Origin: Alicyclobacillus sp.
Lineage (GTDB): Bacteria > Bacillota > Bacilli > Alicyclobacillales > Alicyclobacillaceae
Direction of reading: 5' to 3'
DNA: 58,461 bases
Assembly: GCF_023511815.1 (NCBI RefSeq)
Contig: NZ_JAIMAV010000008.1
Coordinates: 1-58,461, forward strand
Shown here: one piece after another, positions 43,914 to 53,418 of the stretch
Layout: each line of letters opens with the position of its first letter
Position numbering within the stretch: position 1 is the first letter of the stretch
Made by a program: the position numbers and the translations under genes
Notes under the pieces: generated by a model
What the model saw: only the letters and a program-made list of their open reading frames with translations
Told to the model about the DNA's origin: nothing
Database searches by the model: none

Positions 43914-43942
43914 TTTTCATAGGCCCGCTCTTTCGTTACAAT
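43914..43942 (+). promoter_or_regulatory. Promoter of the alcohol dehydrogenase gene
   Basis: TTTTCA (43914-43919) and TACAAT (43937-43942) are 17 bases apart, about 60 bases before the GTG start. Confidence 0.6.
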
Positions 43943-43952
43943 GGGATAGGCC

Positions 43953-43976
43953 GGGCCGGCGGGGTGCCGCCGGCCC
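43953..43976 (+). other. 5' leader hairpin of the alcohol dehydrogenase gene
   Basis: GGGCCGGCGG, loop GGTG, CCGCCGGCCC is a perfect 10-bp stem lying right at the expected transcript start and ending eight bases before the GAAGGGGG ribosome site. It may protect the mRNA 5' end. Confidence 0.6.
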
Positions 43977-44000
43977 GCAGTACGGAAGGGGGACCTGGGT

Positions 44001-45170
44001 GTGAATCCGTTTCGCTTTTACAATCCGACGGTGCTGTATTACGGCAAGGGCCAGATTGAAAAACACCTGGCCGAAGAGGTGACCCGGTACGGCAAGCGTG
44101 TGCTGTTGGTGTACGGCGGTGGAAGCATCAAGCGGTTTGGTTTGTACGACAAGGTGGTCGGCATCCTGCGGGAGGCCGGCGTGGAGATTTTCGAACTGCC
44201 GGGTGTGGAACCCAATCCACGCCTGACGACGGTGTACAAGGGGATCGACATCTGCCGGAAGGAGCGCATCGATCTCATCCTGGCCGTCGGCGGCGGTTCC
44301 GTCATCGACTGTGCGAAGGGCATCGCGATGGGTGCCAAGTTTGACGGTGACATCTGGGACGTCTATCAGCGCAAGGCGAAGGCGAATGACGCGCTGCCTC
44401 TGGGGACCATCCTGACGCTGGCCGCGACCGGGTCGGAGATGAACGCGGGCGGGGTCATCACCAATTGGGAGACTAAGGAGAAGCTCGGAGGCAGCGCACC
44501 TCCGCACACCTTCCCGCGCTTTTCCTTCTGTGATCCGGAGAACACCTTCACGGTCCCCCGGGATCAGACGGTGTACGGCACGTGCGACATGCTGGCGCAC
44601 TGCTTCGAGCATTACTTCCATCCGACGTCCAACACACCGCTGCAGCAGCGGTTGATTGAGTCGGTGATCGCGACCATCGTCGAGACGGCGCCGAAGGCCC
44701 TTGAGAATCCGACCGACTATGACGCGCGCGAGACGCTGATGTACTGCAGCACCATGGCCCTCAACGGCATGATCAACATGGGGGTCCAGGGCGATTGGGC
44801 GTGTCACGCCATCGAGCACGAGATCAGCGCCATCTACGACATCCCGCACGGCGGGGGCCTCGCCATCGTGTTCCCGAACTGGATGGATTACGTGATGGAC
44901 GCCGGGCCGGAGCGGTTTGCGCAGTTGGGAACCAGAGTCTTTGGGATCCATCCCGCCGGCAGACCGGCCGATGAATTGGCGCGCGAGACCATCGCGGCGG
45001 TGCGCGCCTTCTTCCAGCGGATTGGCGCGCCGCAACGCCTGGCGGACTACGGAATCGGCGACGAGAACATCGACCGCATGGCGGAGCAGGCGGTGCGCTT
45101 CCGTAAGATCGGCAGCTTCAAGGTGCTGGACAAGGAGGACGTGGCGGAGATCCTGCGGCGGTCTCTGTGA
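44001..45170 (+). CDS. Iron-containing alcohol dehydrogenase (YugJ/BDH-like)
   Basis: A 389-residue group III dehydrogenase. The NAD(P) motif is [15 protein letters not shown]; the metal-binding region is visible in [14 protein letters not shown] and [27 protein letters not shown], with the Asp and three His ligands. Close relatives are NADH-dependent butanol dehydrogenases of Bacillus (YugJ/YugK) that reduce aldehydes or oxidise short alcohols. Start is GTG 44001. Confidence 0.9.
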   Translation: MNPFRFYNPTVLYYGKGQIEKHLAEEVTRYGKRVLLVYGGGSIKRFGLYDKVVGILREAGVEIFELPGVEPNPRLTTVYKGIDICRKERIDLILAVGGGSVIDCAKGIAMGAKFDGDIWDVYQRKAKANDALPLGTILTLAATGSEMNAGGVITNWETKEKLGGSAPPHTFPRFSFCDPENTFTVPRDQTVYGTCDMLAHCFEHYFHPTSNTPLQQRLIESVIATIVETAPKALENPTDYDARETLMYCSTMALNGMINMGVQGDWACHAIEHEISAIYDIPHGGGLAIVFPNWMDYVMDAGPERFAQLGTRVFGIHPAGRPADELARETIAAVRAFFQRIGAPQRLADYGIGDENIDRMAEQAVRFRKIGSFKVLDKEDVAEILRRSL

Positions 45171-45333
45171 GCCCCCCGCGACCCGCCACGGGCTTTCGGG
45201 ATCCTGTTTTCGGGAGAGGCGGTGGATGGCGTGATGTCGAGGTCGAATGGCCACGATGTCACGCCGTCCTCCTGTCTGCAGGGCTTCTGTGATACACTCA
45301 GTTTCATCTGAAAGGCAAGAAAGGGGTGGGAAC

Positions 45334-46041
45334 ATGGGCGGGGAGATGGCCATGGCCTGTGTTCTGGGGTTTTTGTACAGTGCCGCTCCAGGTGCGGTCA
45401 ACACCGAGGCGCTCAGAAGAGGCCTTCAACGAGGGTTTCTTCCGTCGTTCCTGGTTCAACTGGGGGCGTTGCTCGGGGATGTGGTCTGGGCCATCCTGGG
45501 GCTGTCCGGCGTCGCGCTGGTATTTCACTTCCTGCCGGTCAAGGTGGTGCTGGGGTTTGTGGGGGTAACCTTCTTGCTGCGCATGGCGTGGCTATCCTTC
45601 CTGGACGCCAGAAGACCCATTGTGTTGACCGGCGCGGCGGGCGTCGGGGACCGGCGGGATTTCATGACGGGTCTGGTCTTTTCTCTGGCGAATCCGTTTG
45701 GCATCGCCTTCTGGGGCGGAATCGGCGGGGGTTTCGCTACCCGCGCCGCGGAGATGCCCGTGGTGGAGAAACTGTTGATTTTACTCGTCGGGTTTTCAAT
45801 CGGGGCGCTGATCTGGTGTGTCGGGATCTCCATGGTGGTGGCCTGGTCAAGAAGATTCATCGGCGAGTGGGTGTTGCGTGGGATTTTCACCCTCTCCAGT
45901 CTGGCGATGCTGTACTTCGCGCTGGAGATGCTGTGGACCCTTTGGCACACCACCCTCTATCCATTGTTCTCTCAGCGTGTGCGTTTCAAGGACGCGATTC
46001 GGTGGCTTGCGCACTTCACCCGGCCGGCTCCGGAGGCTTGA
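45334..46041 (+). CDS. LysE/RhtB family amino-acid exporter
   Basis: A 235-residue membrane protein with six predicted spans. The N-terminal motif SAAPGAVNTEALRRGLQRGF (about residues 11-30) is the LysE signature. It probably exports an amino acid or metabolite. ATG 45334 follows AAGAAAGGGG. The upstream in-frame extension has no family character. Confidence 0.85.
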   Translation: MGGEMAMACVLGFLYSAAPGAVNTEALRRGLQRGFLPSFLVQLGALLGDVVWAILGLSGVALVFHFLPVKVVLGFVGVTFLLRMAWLSFLDARRPIVLTGAAGVGDRRDFMTGLVFSLANPFGIAFWGGIGGGFATRAAEMPVVEKLLILLVGFSIGALIWCVGISMVVAWSRRFIGEWVLRGIFTLSSLAMLYFALEMLWTLWHTTLYPLFSQRVRFKDAIRWLAHFTRPAPEA

Positions 46042-46143
46042 CGGGCCGGTCTCACCGCCAGAACGTGATCCTGGCGCCCCCTTCTAAACGCCCGTCCACG
46101 CCATATGGTGTAGTAAGACACAGAGAACGGGCGGGGATAGAGG

Positions 46144-47472
46144 GTGTTGAAGTGGTTGGCGGCCGTGGTGGTCGCGGGTTCGGTGATCACAGGGGACCTT
46201 TATCCTCTGTGGTGGGTGCTGATGTTCTTTGCCCTGCACACTTCCGTGGTTTTGGTCGTTGGAACGGTGGGGACGCCGCGCTTTCCTTACGGTGCATGGC
46301 AATACCGGCCGTTCGTCAGCATTCTGGTTCCGGCGCGAAACGAGGAATCGGTGATTGAGGGAACGGTCCGGTCCTTGGCGGGGTTGGATTACCTGTGCGA
46401 TGGGCGGCCGGGGTTTGAAATCATCGTGATTGACGACGCCTCCACGGATGGAACACCCGGGGTGCTCGAACGGCTCACCCGGGAGATTGAGGTATTGCGG
46501 GTCGTGCGAAGACCGGCGGGATCGACCGGGGGAAAGGCGGCCGCATTGAACGAAGGGCTGCGGCACGCTCGAGGAGACATCATCGCGGTGTTCGATGCCG
46601 ACACACGCGTGAAACCGGGCTTCCTCCGCTATCCCATGCTGTACCTGGCGGACCCGAGGGTGGCCGGCGTGCAGACGGGGGTTCGGGTGTACAATGCGCG
46701 GGAAAACTGGCTGACACGCATGCAGGACTCGGAGTTCGCCATCTTCTGCGGGTATTATCAAAAGGTGAGGACGCTGTTGGGCGGGTTCGTGGGCCTCGGC
46801 GGCAACGGGCAATTGGTGAAGGCGCAACCGCTGCGACGGGTCGGGGGCTGGCGCCCGGGAACATTGACGGAAGATTTGGATCTCAGCGTGCGGTTGCTGC
46901 TCGCCGGATATCGGGTTGCCTTCTGTCCGGAGGCGGAGCTGCGCCAGGAGGCGGTGACGACGCTCGGGGCGTTCATTCGCCAGCGAACACGCTGGTCCCA
47001 GGGCAATCTGCAGACCGCGCTGCGATATTTTCGTCCCATCCGTCGATCCCGATTGCCCTGGTTCCGAAAATGGGATGCGCTGTTGTATCTGTCGGGATCG
47101 GCACAAACGGTTCTGGTTTTCGTTTCCGCCTTCGCGGCGGGGGCCGGATGGCTTTGGCCGGGGCACATCCGCCATGCCCCGTCCGCCTGGATGCTGGCTC
47201 TCCCGATGTGTGTGTACGCGGCGTTTATCGCGGTCGCTCACGTTCAGGCGGTCGGCGGCCGCGCCCGCGAGATTCTGCTGAGGCTGCTGCTGTACGGCGT
47301 GTATCAATGGCTGTGGGCGCCGACGGTGGCCTGGGCAGCGATGCAGTACGCGTGGCGCCGTGGCCGGGTGACCTGGGAGAAGACCGTGCACCGCGGCACC
47401 GGAACAGGCGTTGGCGTCGGCATGGGTGGCGGCGGTTGGCCGCTGCACACCGGTGGACGGATGCAGGGCTGA
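46144..47472 (+). CDS. Membrane glycosyltransferase, family 2
   Basis: A 442-residue processive-type GT2 protein. An N-terminal membrane region precedes the catalytic domain (VSILVPARNEESVIEGT), which has the nucleotide-binding DDAST, the metal-binding DADT, the acceptor-site TEDLD and the Q-x-x-R-W motif in RQRTRWSQGN. About four C-terminal spans follow and then a Gly-rich tail. The sequence resembles N-acetylglucosaminyl or cellulose-synthase-like polymerases; the product is unknown. Start is GTG 46144 (TTG 46147 is possible). Confidence 0.87.
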   Translation: MLKWLAAVVVAGSVITGDLYPLWWVLMFFALHTSVVLVVGTVGTPRFPYGAWQYRPFVSILVPARNEESVIEGTVRSLAGLDYLCDGRPGFEIIVIDDASTDGTPGVLERLTREIEVLRVVRRPAGSTGGKAAALNEGLRHARGDIIAVFDADTRVKPGFLRYPMLYLADPRVAGVQTGVRVYNARENWLTRMQDSEFAIFCGYYQKVRTLLGGFVGLGGNGQLVKAQPLRRVGGWRPGTLTEDLDLSVRLLLAGYRVAFCPEAELRQEAVTTLGAFIRQRTRWSQGNLQTALRYFRPIRRSRLPWFRKWDALLYLSGSAQTVLVFVSAFAAGAGWLWPGHIRHAPSAWMLALPMCVYAAFIAVAHVQAVGGRAREILLRLLLYGVYQWLWAPTVAWAAMQYAWRRGRVTWEKTVHRGTGTGVGVGMGGGGWPLHTGGRMQG

Positions 47473-47570
47473 ACGACGTGTCGGTCGGACGGATGGACGG
47501 ATTTGAGCATTCAATTCCCCTCGGCGCCATCCGGTGCTCCACGGTACAGAGAAGACGGCGCAGAGAGAAC

Positions 47571-47602
47571 AAAACAGCCCCGGCGTGCTCAGCACGCCGG
47601 GG
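47571..47602 (-). terminator. Intrinsic terminator of aconitase
   Basis: CCCCGGCGTGC (47578-47588), loop TCA, GCACGCCGGGG (47592-47602) form an 11-bp stem; on the minus strand it is followed by CTGTTTTGTT. It lies 165 bases after the acnA stop. The rest of 47473-47766 shows no gene. Confidence 0.8.
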
Positions 47603-47766
47603 CCGGTGGACATCCTCCACAGTCCGCCGGCCATCGGGCCGGTGGACACGTACACTTCCCACTTCCTGCGCGTGAACCGGGTCCGCCACAATGCGGCAGG
47701 ACCCGGGATCGCCATGGCCGCCGCGACCATCCGATCGCCCGGGCCATGGCGCCACCACACCGGGCG

Positions 47767-50484
47767 TCAGGCGGTCGCGTGCAGATTGCGCAGGACCGTC
47801 TGCAGGATGCCGCCGTTGCGGTAGTAGTCAATCTCGACCTGGCTGTCGAGGCGCAGCACCACGTCAAAGCTGAACTGGCTGCCATCCTCCCGGGTCGCGG
47901 TCACCTTCAGCGTCTGGCGCGGCGTCAGTTCGCCCTCCAGGCCTTCGATGGTGAACGTCTCCCGGCCGGTGATGCCGAGCTTCTGCCAGGAGTCACCCTC
48001 CTTGAACTGCAGCGGCAGGACACCCATACCGACCAGGTTGCTGCGGTGGATGCGCTCGAAGCTCTCCGCGATGACCGCCCTGACGCCGAGCAGGTTGGTG
48101 CCCTTCGCCGCCCAGTCGCGGGAGCTGCCGGTGCCGTACTCCTTGCCGGCGATGACGACGAGCGGCGTGCCGTCCGCCTGGTACTTCATCGCCGCGTCGT
48201 AGATCGGCATCACCTCGCCCGTCGGCAGGTAGGTGGTCACGCCACCCTCGGTGCCCGGCGCGACCTGGTTGCGGATGCGGATGTTGGCAAAGGTGCCCCG
48301 CATCATCACCTCGTGGTTGCCGCGACGGGAGCCGTACGAGTTGAAGTCCACCGGGCTGACGCCGTGTTCGACCAGATACTTGCCTGCAGGGCTGTTCGCC
48401 GCGATGCTGCCCGCCGGCGAGATGTGATCCGTCGTCACCGAGTCGCCGAGCAGGGCGAGGACGCGCGCGGAGCGGATGTCGCCCGTCTCGGGCAGGTCGG
48501 CCGTGATGCCGACGAAGAACGGCGGCTCCTGGATGTACGTGGACGCCTTATCCCAGTCGTACAGCTCGCCCTCCGGCGTCTCCAGCGCGTTCCAGCGCTC
48601 GTTGGCGCTGAACACATGCTCGTACTCCGCCTTGAACATCTCCGGCGTGATGACCGACTGAATGGTCTCCTGGACCTCTTTGGACGTCGGCCAGATGTCC
48701 CTCAGGTACACCGGGTTGCCGTCCCGATCCGTGCCGAGCGGCTCGGTCGTGAGATCGATGTCGACCGTACCCGCCAACGCGTACGCGATGACCAGCGGCG
48801 GCGACGCCAGGTAGTTGGCGCGCACCAGCGCGTGAATGCGGCCTTCGAAGTTCCGGTTTCCGGAGAGCACCGCCGAGACCAACAGGTCATTCTCACGGAT
48901 GGTGTTCGCCACCTCCTCCGGGAGCGGACCGCTGTTGCCGATGCAGGTGGTGCAACCGTAACCGACCACGTCAAAGCCAATCTGCGACAGCGGCTCCAAA
49001 AGGCCCGCCTTCTCCAGATAGTCCGTGACCACACGGGAGCCCGGCGCCAGCGAGGTCTTGACGTACCGCGGCGGGGTGAGACCGCGCTCCACGGCCTTCT
49101 TTGCCAACAGCCCGGCGCCCACCATGACGGACGGGTTCGACGTGTTGGTGCAGCTGGTGATGGCGGCGATCACGACGGAACCCGTCTTCATCACCTCGGT
49201 CGCGCCGTCCGGGAAGCGGACCGTGGCCTCCTTGGCCGCCTGCTCGTCGGACAGCCCGAAGCCGCCCTTGTCGATGGGCTTGCGGAGCCCCTCTTCGAAG
49301 GTCGCCTTCATGTCCTTCAGCGCGATGCGATCCTGCGGGCGCTTCGGACCGGCCATCGTCGGCTGGACCGTCGACAGGTCGAGCTCGATGGTGTCCGTGA
49401 ACACCGGATCCGGCGTGTCGTCCGTCCGGAAGATGCCCTGCGCCTTGGTGTACGCTTCGACCAGGGCGATGAGCTCCTCGCTGCGGCCGGTTGCGCGCAG
49501 GTAGTTGAGCGTCTCCGCGTCAACCGGGAAGAAGCCCATCGTCGCGCCGTACTCCGGCGCCATGTTGGCGACCGTCGCGCGGTCGGCCAGGCTGATGCTG
49601 GACAGGCCCGGGCCGTAGAACTCGACGAACTTGCCGACGACGCCCTTCTTACGCAGCATGTTGGTCACCGTCAGCGCCAGGTCGGTCGCCGTCGCGCCCT
49701 CCGGCAGCTGGCCGGTCAATTTGAAGCCGATGACCTCAGGCATCAGCATGTACAGCGGCTGGCCGAGCATGCAGGCCTCCGCCTCGATGCCGCCAACGCC
49801 CCAGCCGAGCACGCCGAGGCCGTTGATCATCGTGGTGTGCGAGTCGGTGCCGACCAGGCTGTCCGGGAACACCACAATCTCCCCGTCCATCTCCTTCTGC
49901 TGCACGACGGTGGCCAGATACTCCAGGTTGACCTGGTGTACGATGCCCGTGCCGGGCGGCACGACGCGGAAGTTGTCAAATGCCTTCTGCGCCCAGCGCA
50001 GGAATTTGTAGCGCTCCTCGTTGCGCTCGAACTCTTTGTTGATGTTGAACTGAAGCGCTTCGCGGGAGCCGAACGCGTCGACCTGCACCGAGTGGTCAAT
50101 CACCAGGTCCACCGGCACCAACGGGTTGATGCGCTTCGGATCGCCGCCGAGGCGGTTCATGGCCGCGCGCATGGCGGCGAGATCGACCACGGCCGGAACG
50201 CCGGTGAAGTCCTGCAACAGGATGCGCGCGGGCTTAAACGGGATCTCCGTCTGGGCCGGAGATTTGGCGTCCCAGGTCGCCAGCAGACGGACGTGGTCCT
50301 CTGTCACGGCACGGCCGTCGATCTGGCGCAGCACGGCCTCGAGGAGGATCTTGATAGAGAACGGAAGGCGCGAGACCGGTCCCACGCCCTTCTCCTCGAG
50401 GGCGCCCAGATTCACGTATGCGTACTCTTTTCCGTTGACGTTCAGCTTGCGCTTGGCGCCGAACGGATCGCGAAACTCTGTCAT
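47767..50484 (-). CDS. acnA: Aconitate hydratase A
   Basis: Aconitase isomerises citrate to isocitrate in the TCA cycle and, in Bacillus, is an iron-responsive RNA-binding protein. From ATG 50484 ([13 protein letters not shown]) the protein is 905 residues, the AcnA/CitB length. The [4Fe-4S] ligands are in [12 protein letters not shown] and [10 protein letters not shown] (C-x2-C). The [12 protein letters not shown] block, [12 protein letters not shown] and the C-terminal [10 protein letters not shown] are diagnostic. The gene has its own promoter, a structured leader and a downstream terminator. It is divergent from the editing-protein gene. Confidence 0.97.
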   Translation of the reverse strand: MTEFRDPFGAKRKLNVNGKEYAYVNLGALEEKGVGPVSRLPFSIKILLEAVLRQIDGRAVTEDHVRLLATWDAKSPAQTEIPFKPARILLQDFTGVPAVVDLAAMRAAMNRLGGDPKRINPLVPVDLVIDHSVQVDAFGSREALQFNINKEFERNEERYKFLRWAQKAFDNFRVVPPGTGIVHQVNLEYLATVVQQKEMDGEIVVFPDSLVGTDSHTTMINGLGVLGWGVGGIEAEACMLGQPLYMLMPEVIGFKLTGQLPEGATATDLALTVTNMLRKKGVVGKFVEFYGPGLSSISLADRATVANMAPEYGATMGFFPVDAETLNYLRATGRSEELIALVEAYTKAQGIFRTDDTPDPVFTDTIELDLSTVQPTMAGPKRPQDRIALKDMKATFEEGLRKPIDKGGFGLSDEQAAKEATVRFPDGATEVMKTGSVVIAAITSCTNTSNPSVMVGAGLLAKKAVERGLTPPRYVKTSLAPGSRVVTDYLEKAGLLEPLSQIGFDVVGYGCTTCIGNSGPLPEEVANTIRENDLLVSAVLSGNRNFEGRIHALVRANYLASPPLVIAYALAGTVDIDLTTEPLGTDRDGNPVYLRDIWPTSKEVQETIQSVITPEMFKAEYEHVFSANERWNALETPEGELYDWDKASTYIQEPPFFVGITADLPETGDIRSARVLALLGDSVTTDHISPAGSIAANSPAGKYLVEHGVSPVDFNSYGSRRGNHEVMMRGTFANIRIRNQVAPGTEGGVTTYLPTGEVMPIYDAAMKYQADGTPLVVIAGKEYGTGSSRDWAAKGTNLLGVRAVIAESFERIHRSNLVGMGVLPLQFKEGDSWQKLGITGRETFTIEGLEGELTPRQTLKVTATREDGSQFSFDVVLRLDSQVEIDYYRNGGILQTVLRNLHATA

Positions 50485-50587
50485 GGCACTTCCCCCACTC
50501 TCTGTTCGGTTTCTGACCCACATTGTCGCAGAACACGGGGAGGCTGTCGAATGGGAATCCAAAAACGCGATGAGTGCATGCGGATTC

Positions 50588-50699
50588 TCTATATCCCCGC
50601 GATCCTCACGCGAAAGGACGCCGCCCTCGCGTGAGGGGCGCCGTGTGGCCGATGCCGATAGTCCATTGACACTCTACTACCATCTTTCGGGGCTTGCAA
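50588..50699 (-). promoter_or_regulatory. Candidate promoters of acnA
   Basis: On the minus strand TTGCAA (50699-50694) and TAGAGT (50676-50671) are 17 bases apart, giving a leader of about 180 nt. A second -10-like TATAGA (50593-50588) lacks a good -35. The gap 50485-50831 holds these elements and the stem-loop at 50604-50636, and no supportable gene. Confidence 0.45.
50604..50636 (-). other. Stem-loop in the acnA leader
   Basis: CCTCACGCG (50604-50612) and CGCGTGAGG (50628-50636) form a perfect 9-bp stem with a 15-base loop, within the transcript predicted from the upstream promoter. It could affect acnA mRNA stability or be a protein-binding element. Confidence 0.5.
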
Positions 50700-50831
50700 G
50701 ATGGAACGGCTGGAATTGTCCTCCCAGGCCGTGAGCGGGCGGAATTCCGAAGGTGTGACCGGGCCGGGCGGATGAGGGCGGAATTGTTCTCCAGGGCCGT
50801 GGGCGGCTACAATCGGGTGGGGGGTGACGGC

Positions 50832-52304
50832 ATGTCCCAACAGGCGGCAAGACTGTATTATCACGACAGCTACCGGACGACGTTCGAGGCGACCGTCCGC
50901 GCCTGCCGGGAGGTGGACGGGCGATGGCTCGTCCGATTGGACGAGACCGCGTTTTATCCCACCTCCGGCGGCCAGCCGCACGACACGGGCCGGCTCGGAG
51001 CGGCCCGGGTGACGGACGTGTTCGTGGATGAGGGCGAGGTGATCCACGTGGTGGATCGCCCGATGGCGGTGGGAGAGCGGGTGGCCGGCGAGATCGACTG
51101 GGTGCGGCGGTGGGATCACATGCAGCAGCACTGCGGGCAGCACATCCTCTCGGCGAGCTTTGTGCAGACCTTCGGGATCGACACGGTGGGTTTTCACCTG
51201 GGAGAGACGTGGGTGACGGTGGATCTGGACGCGCCGGATCTGAGCTGGGAGTCGGTCGCACAGGCCGAGCGGCTGGCCAACCAGGTGGTTCAGGAGGACC
51301 GGCCGGTGTACGCGCGGTTCGTCACCGACGAGGTGTTGGCCGAGCTGCCGCTCAGGCGGTCGCCGAAGGTGGACAAGGACGTCCGGATTGTCACGATTGA
51401 GGGATTTGACCACAACCCGTGCGGCGGGACGCACCCGCGCCGGACCGGCGAGGTGGGACCCATTCAGGTGGTCAAACTCGAACGGATGCGCGGCGGCACA
51501 CGGGTGACGTTCGTCTGCGGCCAGCGCGCCGTCCGGCTGGCGCAACGCTGGAGAGACATCCTGCGCGCGGCCGCCAATCGCCTGTCCGCTGCGGTGGAGG
51601 ATGTGCCCCTCCTCATCGACCGGTGGGCGGACGACCTGCAGCGGGCGCAAAAAGAGGCGCGGGCGTGGCAGGAACGGTGGATCGACCTGAGGGCGGCGTC
51701 GTTGGCGCAGGAGTCATTGGCCCATGCGGCGTCATTGGCGCGCGCGGCGTCATTGCCGAGCGCGAAGTCATTGTCGCGCGGGGAGTCATTGTCGCGCGGG
51801 GAGCCATTGTCGCGCGGGGAGCCATTGTCGCGCGGGGAGCCATTGTCGCGCGGGGAGCCATTGTCGCGCGGGGAGTCATTGTCGCGCGCGGCGGCCAGGT
51901 CGGGTACGGAGGGCTTGGGGGCTCGGCCGGTTGAAGAGGCGCTTGCGGATGGGGCGCGCCCGGAGGACGACGCATCGGGATTTGGCCGGGTGTGCCAAGC
52001 GGTTTTGGACCTTGATTCCATGGACGCGCTGCGCGGGTTGTGCCAGCGGACCATGGCGCACCTCGGCAAAGGCGCGGTCTGTGCGCTGACCTGTGACGCC
52101 GGAGAGCGGGTGGCCTTGGTGGTGATGAGCGATCGCGCGGAAATTGACGCGCAGGCGGTGGTCAAAAGCGCTCTGGCGCCGTTTGGCGGACGGGGTGGGG
52201 GCAACGCCAGGCAGGCACAGGGGACGGCGCCGCGGTCGGGATCGACGGGCGCCGAGGCCGTGGCGCAGGCGGTGTCCTTGGTGCTTTCGCAGCGACCGGG
52301 GTGA
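50832..52304 (+). CDS. Alanyl-tRNA editing protein (AlaX-M/DHHA1 type)
   Basis: A 490-residue trans-editing protein that would hydrolyse misacylated Ser- or Gly-tRNA(Ala). The N-terminal part is the AlaRS-like OB/editing domain, with zinc ligands His 100 and His 104 (QHCGQHILSASF) and Cys 197 and His 201 (CGGTH). A predicted coiled-coil linker follows, then a C-terminal DHHA1-like domain from about residue 385 (GKGAVCALTCDAGERVALVV). The linker contains ten hexapeptide repeats of (S/P)LSRGE type. Start ATG 50832 has only a weak ribosome site. The 3' end of the frame meets repeated wecA-tail sequences. Confidence 0.85.
   Translation: MSQQAARLYYHDSYRTTFEATVRACREVDGRWLVRLDETAFYPTSGGQPHDTGRLGAARVTDVFVDEGEVIHVVDRPMAVGERVAGEIDWVRRWDHMQQHCGQHILSASFVQTFGIDTVGFHLGETWVTVDLDAPDLSWESVAQAERLANQVVQEDRPVYARFVTDEVLAELPLRRSPKVDKDVRIVTIEGFDHNPCGGTHPRRTGEVGPIQVVKLERMRGGTRVTFVCGQRAVRLAQRWRDILRAAANRLSAAVEDVPLLIDRWADDLQRAQKEARAWQERWIDLRAASLAQESLAHAASLARAASLPSAKSLSRGESLSRGEPLSRGEPLSRGEPLSRGEPLSRGESLSRAAARSGTEGLGARPVEEALADGARPEDDASGFGRVCQAVLDLDSMDALRGLCQRTMAHLGKGAVCALTCDAGERVALVVMSDRAEIDAQAVVKSALAPFGGRGGGNARQAQGTAPRSGSTGAEAVAQAVSLVLSQRPG
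51714..51893 (+). repeat. In-frame 18-bp minisatellite in the editing-protein gene
   Basis: Ten consecutive 18-base units run from 51714 to 51893. The central ones read TCATTGTCGCGCGGGGAG or CCATTGTCGCGCGGGGAG (encoding SLSRGE or PLSRGE), and the outer ones are diverged (SLAHAA, SLARAA, SLPSAK, SLSRAA). Every unit is a multiple of three, so copy-number change keeps the frame. Confidence 0.9.
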
Positions 52305-52307
52305 TCC

Positions 52308-52467
52308 GCGCTGCAGAAGCACCAGGACGATGGCGGCTCCAGGGCGCCGCTCGCTTCAGTGTATTGGTTCCGTTTCACTGGGTCAAAGCAGAAGCACCGG
52401 CATCATGGAGGCTTTCGGGCGCTGGACACGGACAGGCGCCGTGTTCAGCGCTGCAGAAGCACCAGGA
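52308..52467. repeat. Three copies of the wecA 3'-end motif
   Basis: The 20-base sequence GCGCTGCAGAAGCACCAGGA occurs at 52308-52327 and again at 52448-52467, where it is the last codons of wecA on the minus strand. A diverged copy (GCAGAAGCACCGGCATCAT) lies at 52388-52406. They fill the space between the convergent editing-protein gene and wecA. Confidence 0.75.
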
Positions 52468-53407
52468 TCATCGAGGCCAGGGAGAAGCAGGCGCTGACGA
52501 GGTAGAGAAACGCGACCGCCTGAACCTGGGTGAACCCGAGGCGAAGCAGCTGATGATGCCCGTGCGTCTTGTCCGGCTTGTACACCGGGCGACCCTCCAG
52601 GGCCCGCCGGATGACCACGCGCAGACCGTCCAGAATCGGGACTCCGAGCGCGAGGACCGGCACGAAGATGGAGATGACGGTGGCCGACTTGAACGCCCCG
52701 ATGACCGCGATGGACGCGAGCAAAAAGCCGAGCAGCGTGCTGCCCGCGTCTCCCATGATGATGCGCGCCGGATGAAAGTTGTGGCGCAAAAACCCGAGCG
52801 CCGCGCCGGTCAGCGCCGCCGCCCACAGGGCGGATGCGGCGTCACCCTTGACGATGGCGATGAACAGCAGGGTCACCGCGGAGATGCTGGCGATCCCGGC
52901 GGCCAACCCGTCCAATCCGTCCAGGAAGTTGAACACGTTGATCACGCCGACGATCCACACCAGGGTGACCAGAATGGACAAAAACGCGGGAAACTGTACG
53001 AAGTGCGGGTGGCCGAACGGGACGGAGAACCCTCGGACCGTCCCGCCGCATCCCGCGACGAGCCCCGCCGCCGCCAGCTGCGCCACGAACCGCGGGGAGG
53101 CCGGAAAATCGCGCCCGCGCGTCTTGTAGTAATCATCCAAAAGGCCGATGGCAAACAGCAACCCGGCGCCGCCGAGCATGCCCCAGTACACCCGTGGAAC
53201 GGGGCCGCGCCACAGGGACCCGGCCAAACTGGCGGCGACGAAACCGGCCAGGATGGCCGCCCCGCCGAGCAATGGGATGGGTTTTTTATGCACCTTGCGA
53301 GCATTCGGGAGGTCCAGGAACCGCCACCGCACCGCCAGCGAGCGCAGGGGTGGCACGAGCAGCCAACTGACCGCAAAGGCGGCCAAGGCGATTGCGAGTT
53401 CTGGCAT
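52445..53407 (-). CDS. tagO: UDP-GlcNAc:undecaprenyl-P GlcNAc-1-P transferase (TagO/WecA)
   Basis: This polytopic enzyme starts wall teichoic acid or other envelope polymers on undecaprenyl phosphate. The 320-residue protein has about ten spans. Family motifs are HKKPIPLLGG, DDYYKTRGR (metal-binding Asp pair), NVFNFLDGLDGLAAG, GDAGSTLLGF and the cytoplasmic HGHHQLL loop. ATG 53407 follows AGGAGGG; the longer frame upstream overlaps the neighbour. The stop codon is within the repeated 3'-end motif. Confidence 0.92.
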   Translation of the reverse strand: MPELAIALAAFAVSWLLVPPLRSLAVRWRFLDLPNARKVHKKPIPLLGGAAILAGFVAASLAGSLWRGPVPRVYWGMLGGAGLLFAIGLLDDYYKTRGRDFPASPRFVAQLAAAGLVAGCGGTVRGFSVPFGHPHFVQFPAFLSILVTLVWIVGVINVFNFLDGLDGLAAGIASISAVTLLFIAIVKGDAASALWAAALTGAALGFLRHNFHPARIIMGDAGSTLLGFLLASIAVIGAFKSATVISIFVPVLALGVPILDGLRVVIRRALEGRPVYKPDKTHGHHQLLRLGFTQVQAVAFLYLVSACFSLASMILVLLQR

Positions 53408-53418
53408 CCGTCTCCCTC

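Noticed and set aside
47503-50634. A 1043-codon open frame on the plus strand across aconitase
   Set aside because: It is antisense to a full-length AcnA with all cluster motifs and lacks recognisable domains or a ribosome site.
51714-51893. CRISPR array
   Set aside because: The repeats are contiguous 18-base units without spacers and lie in frame inside a coding region.
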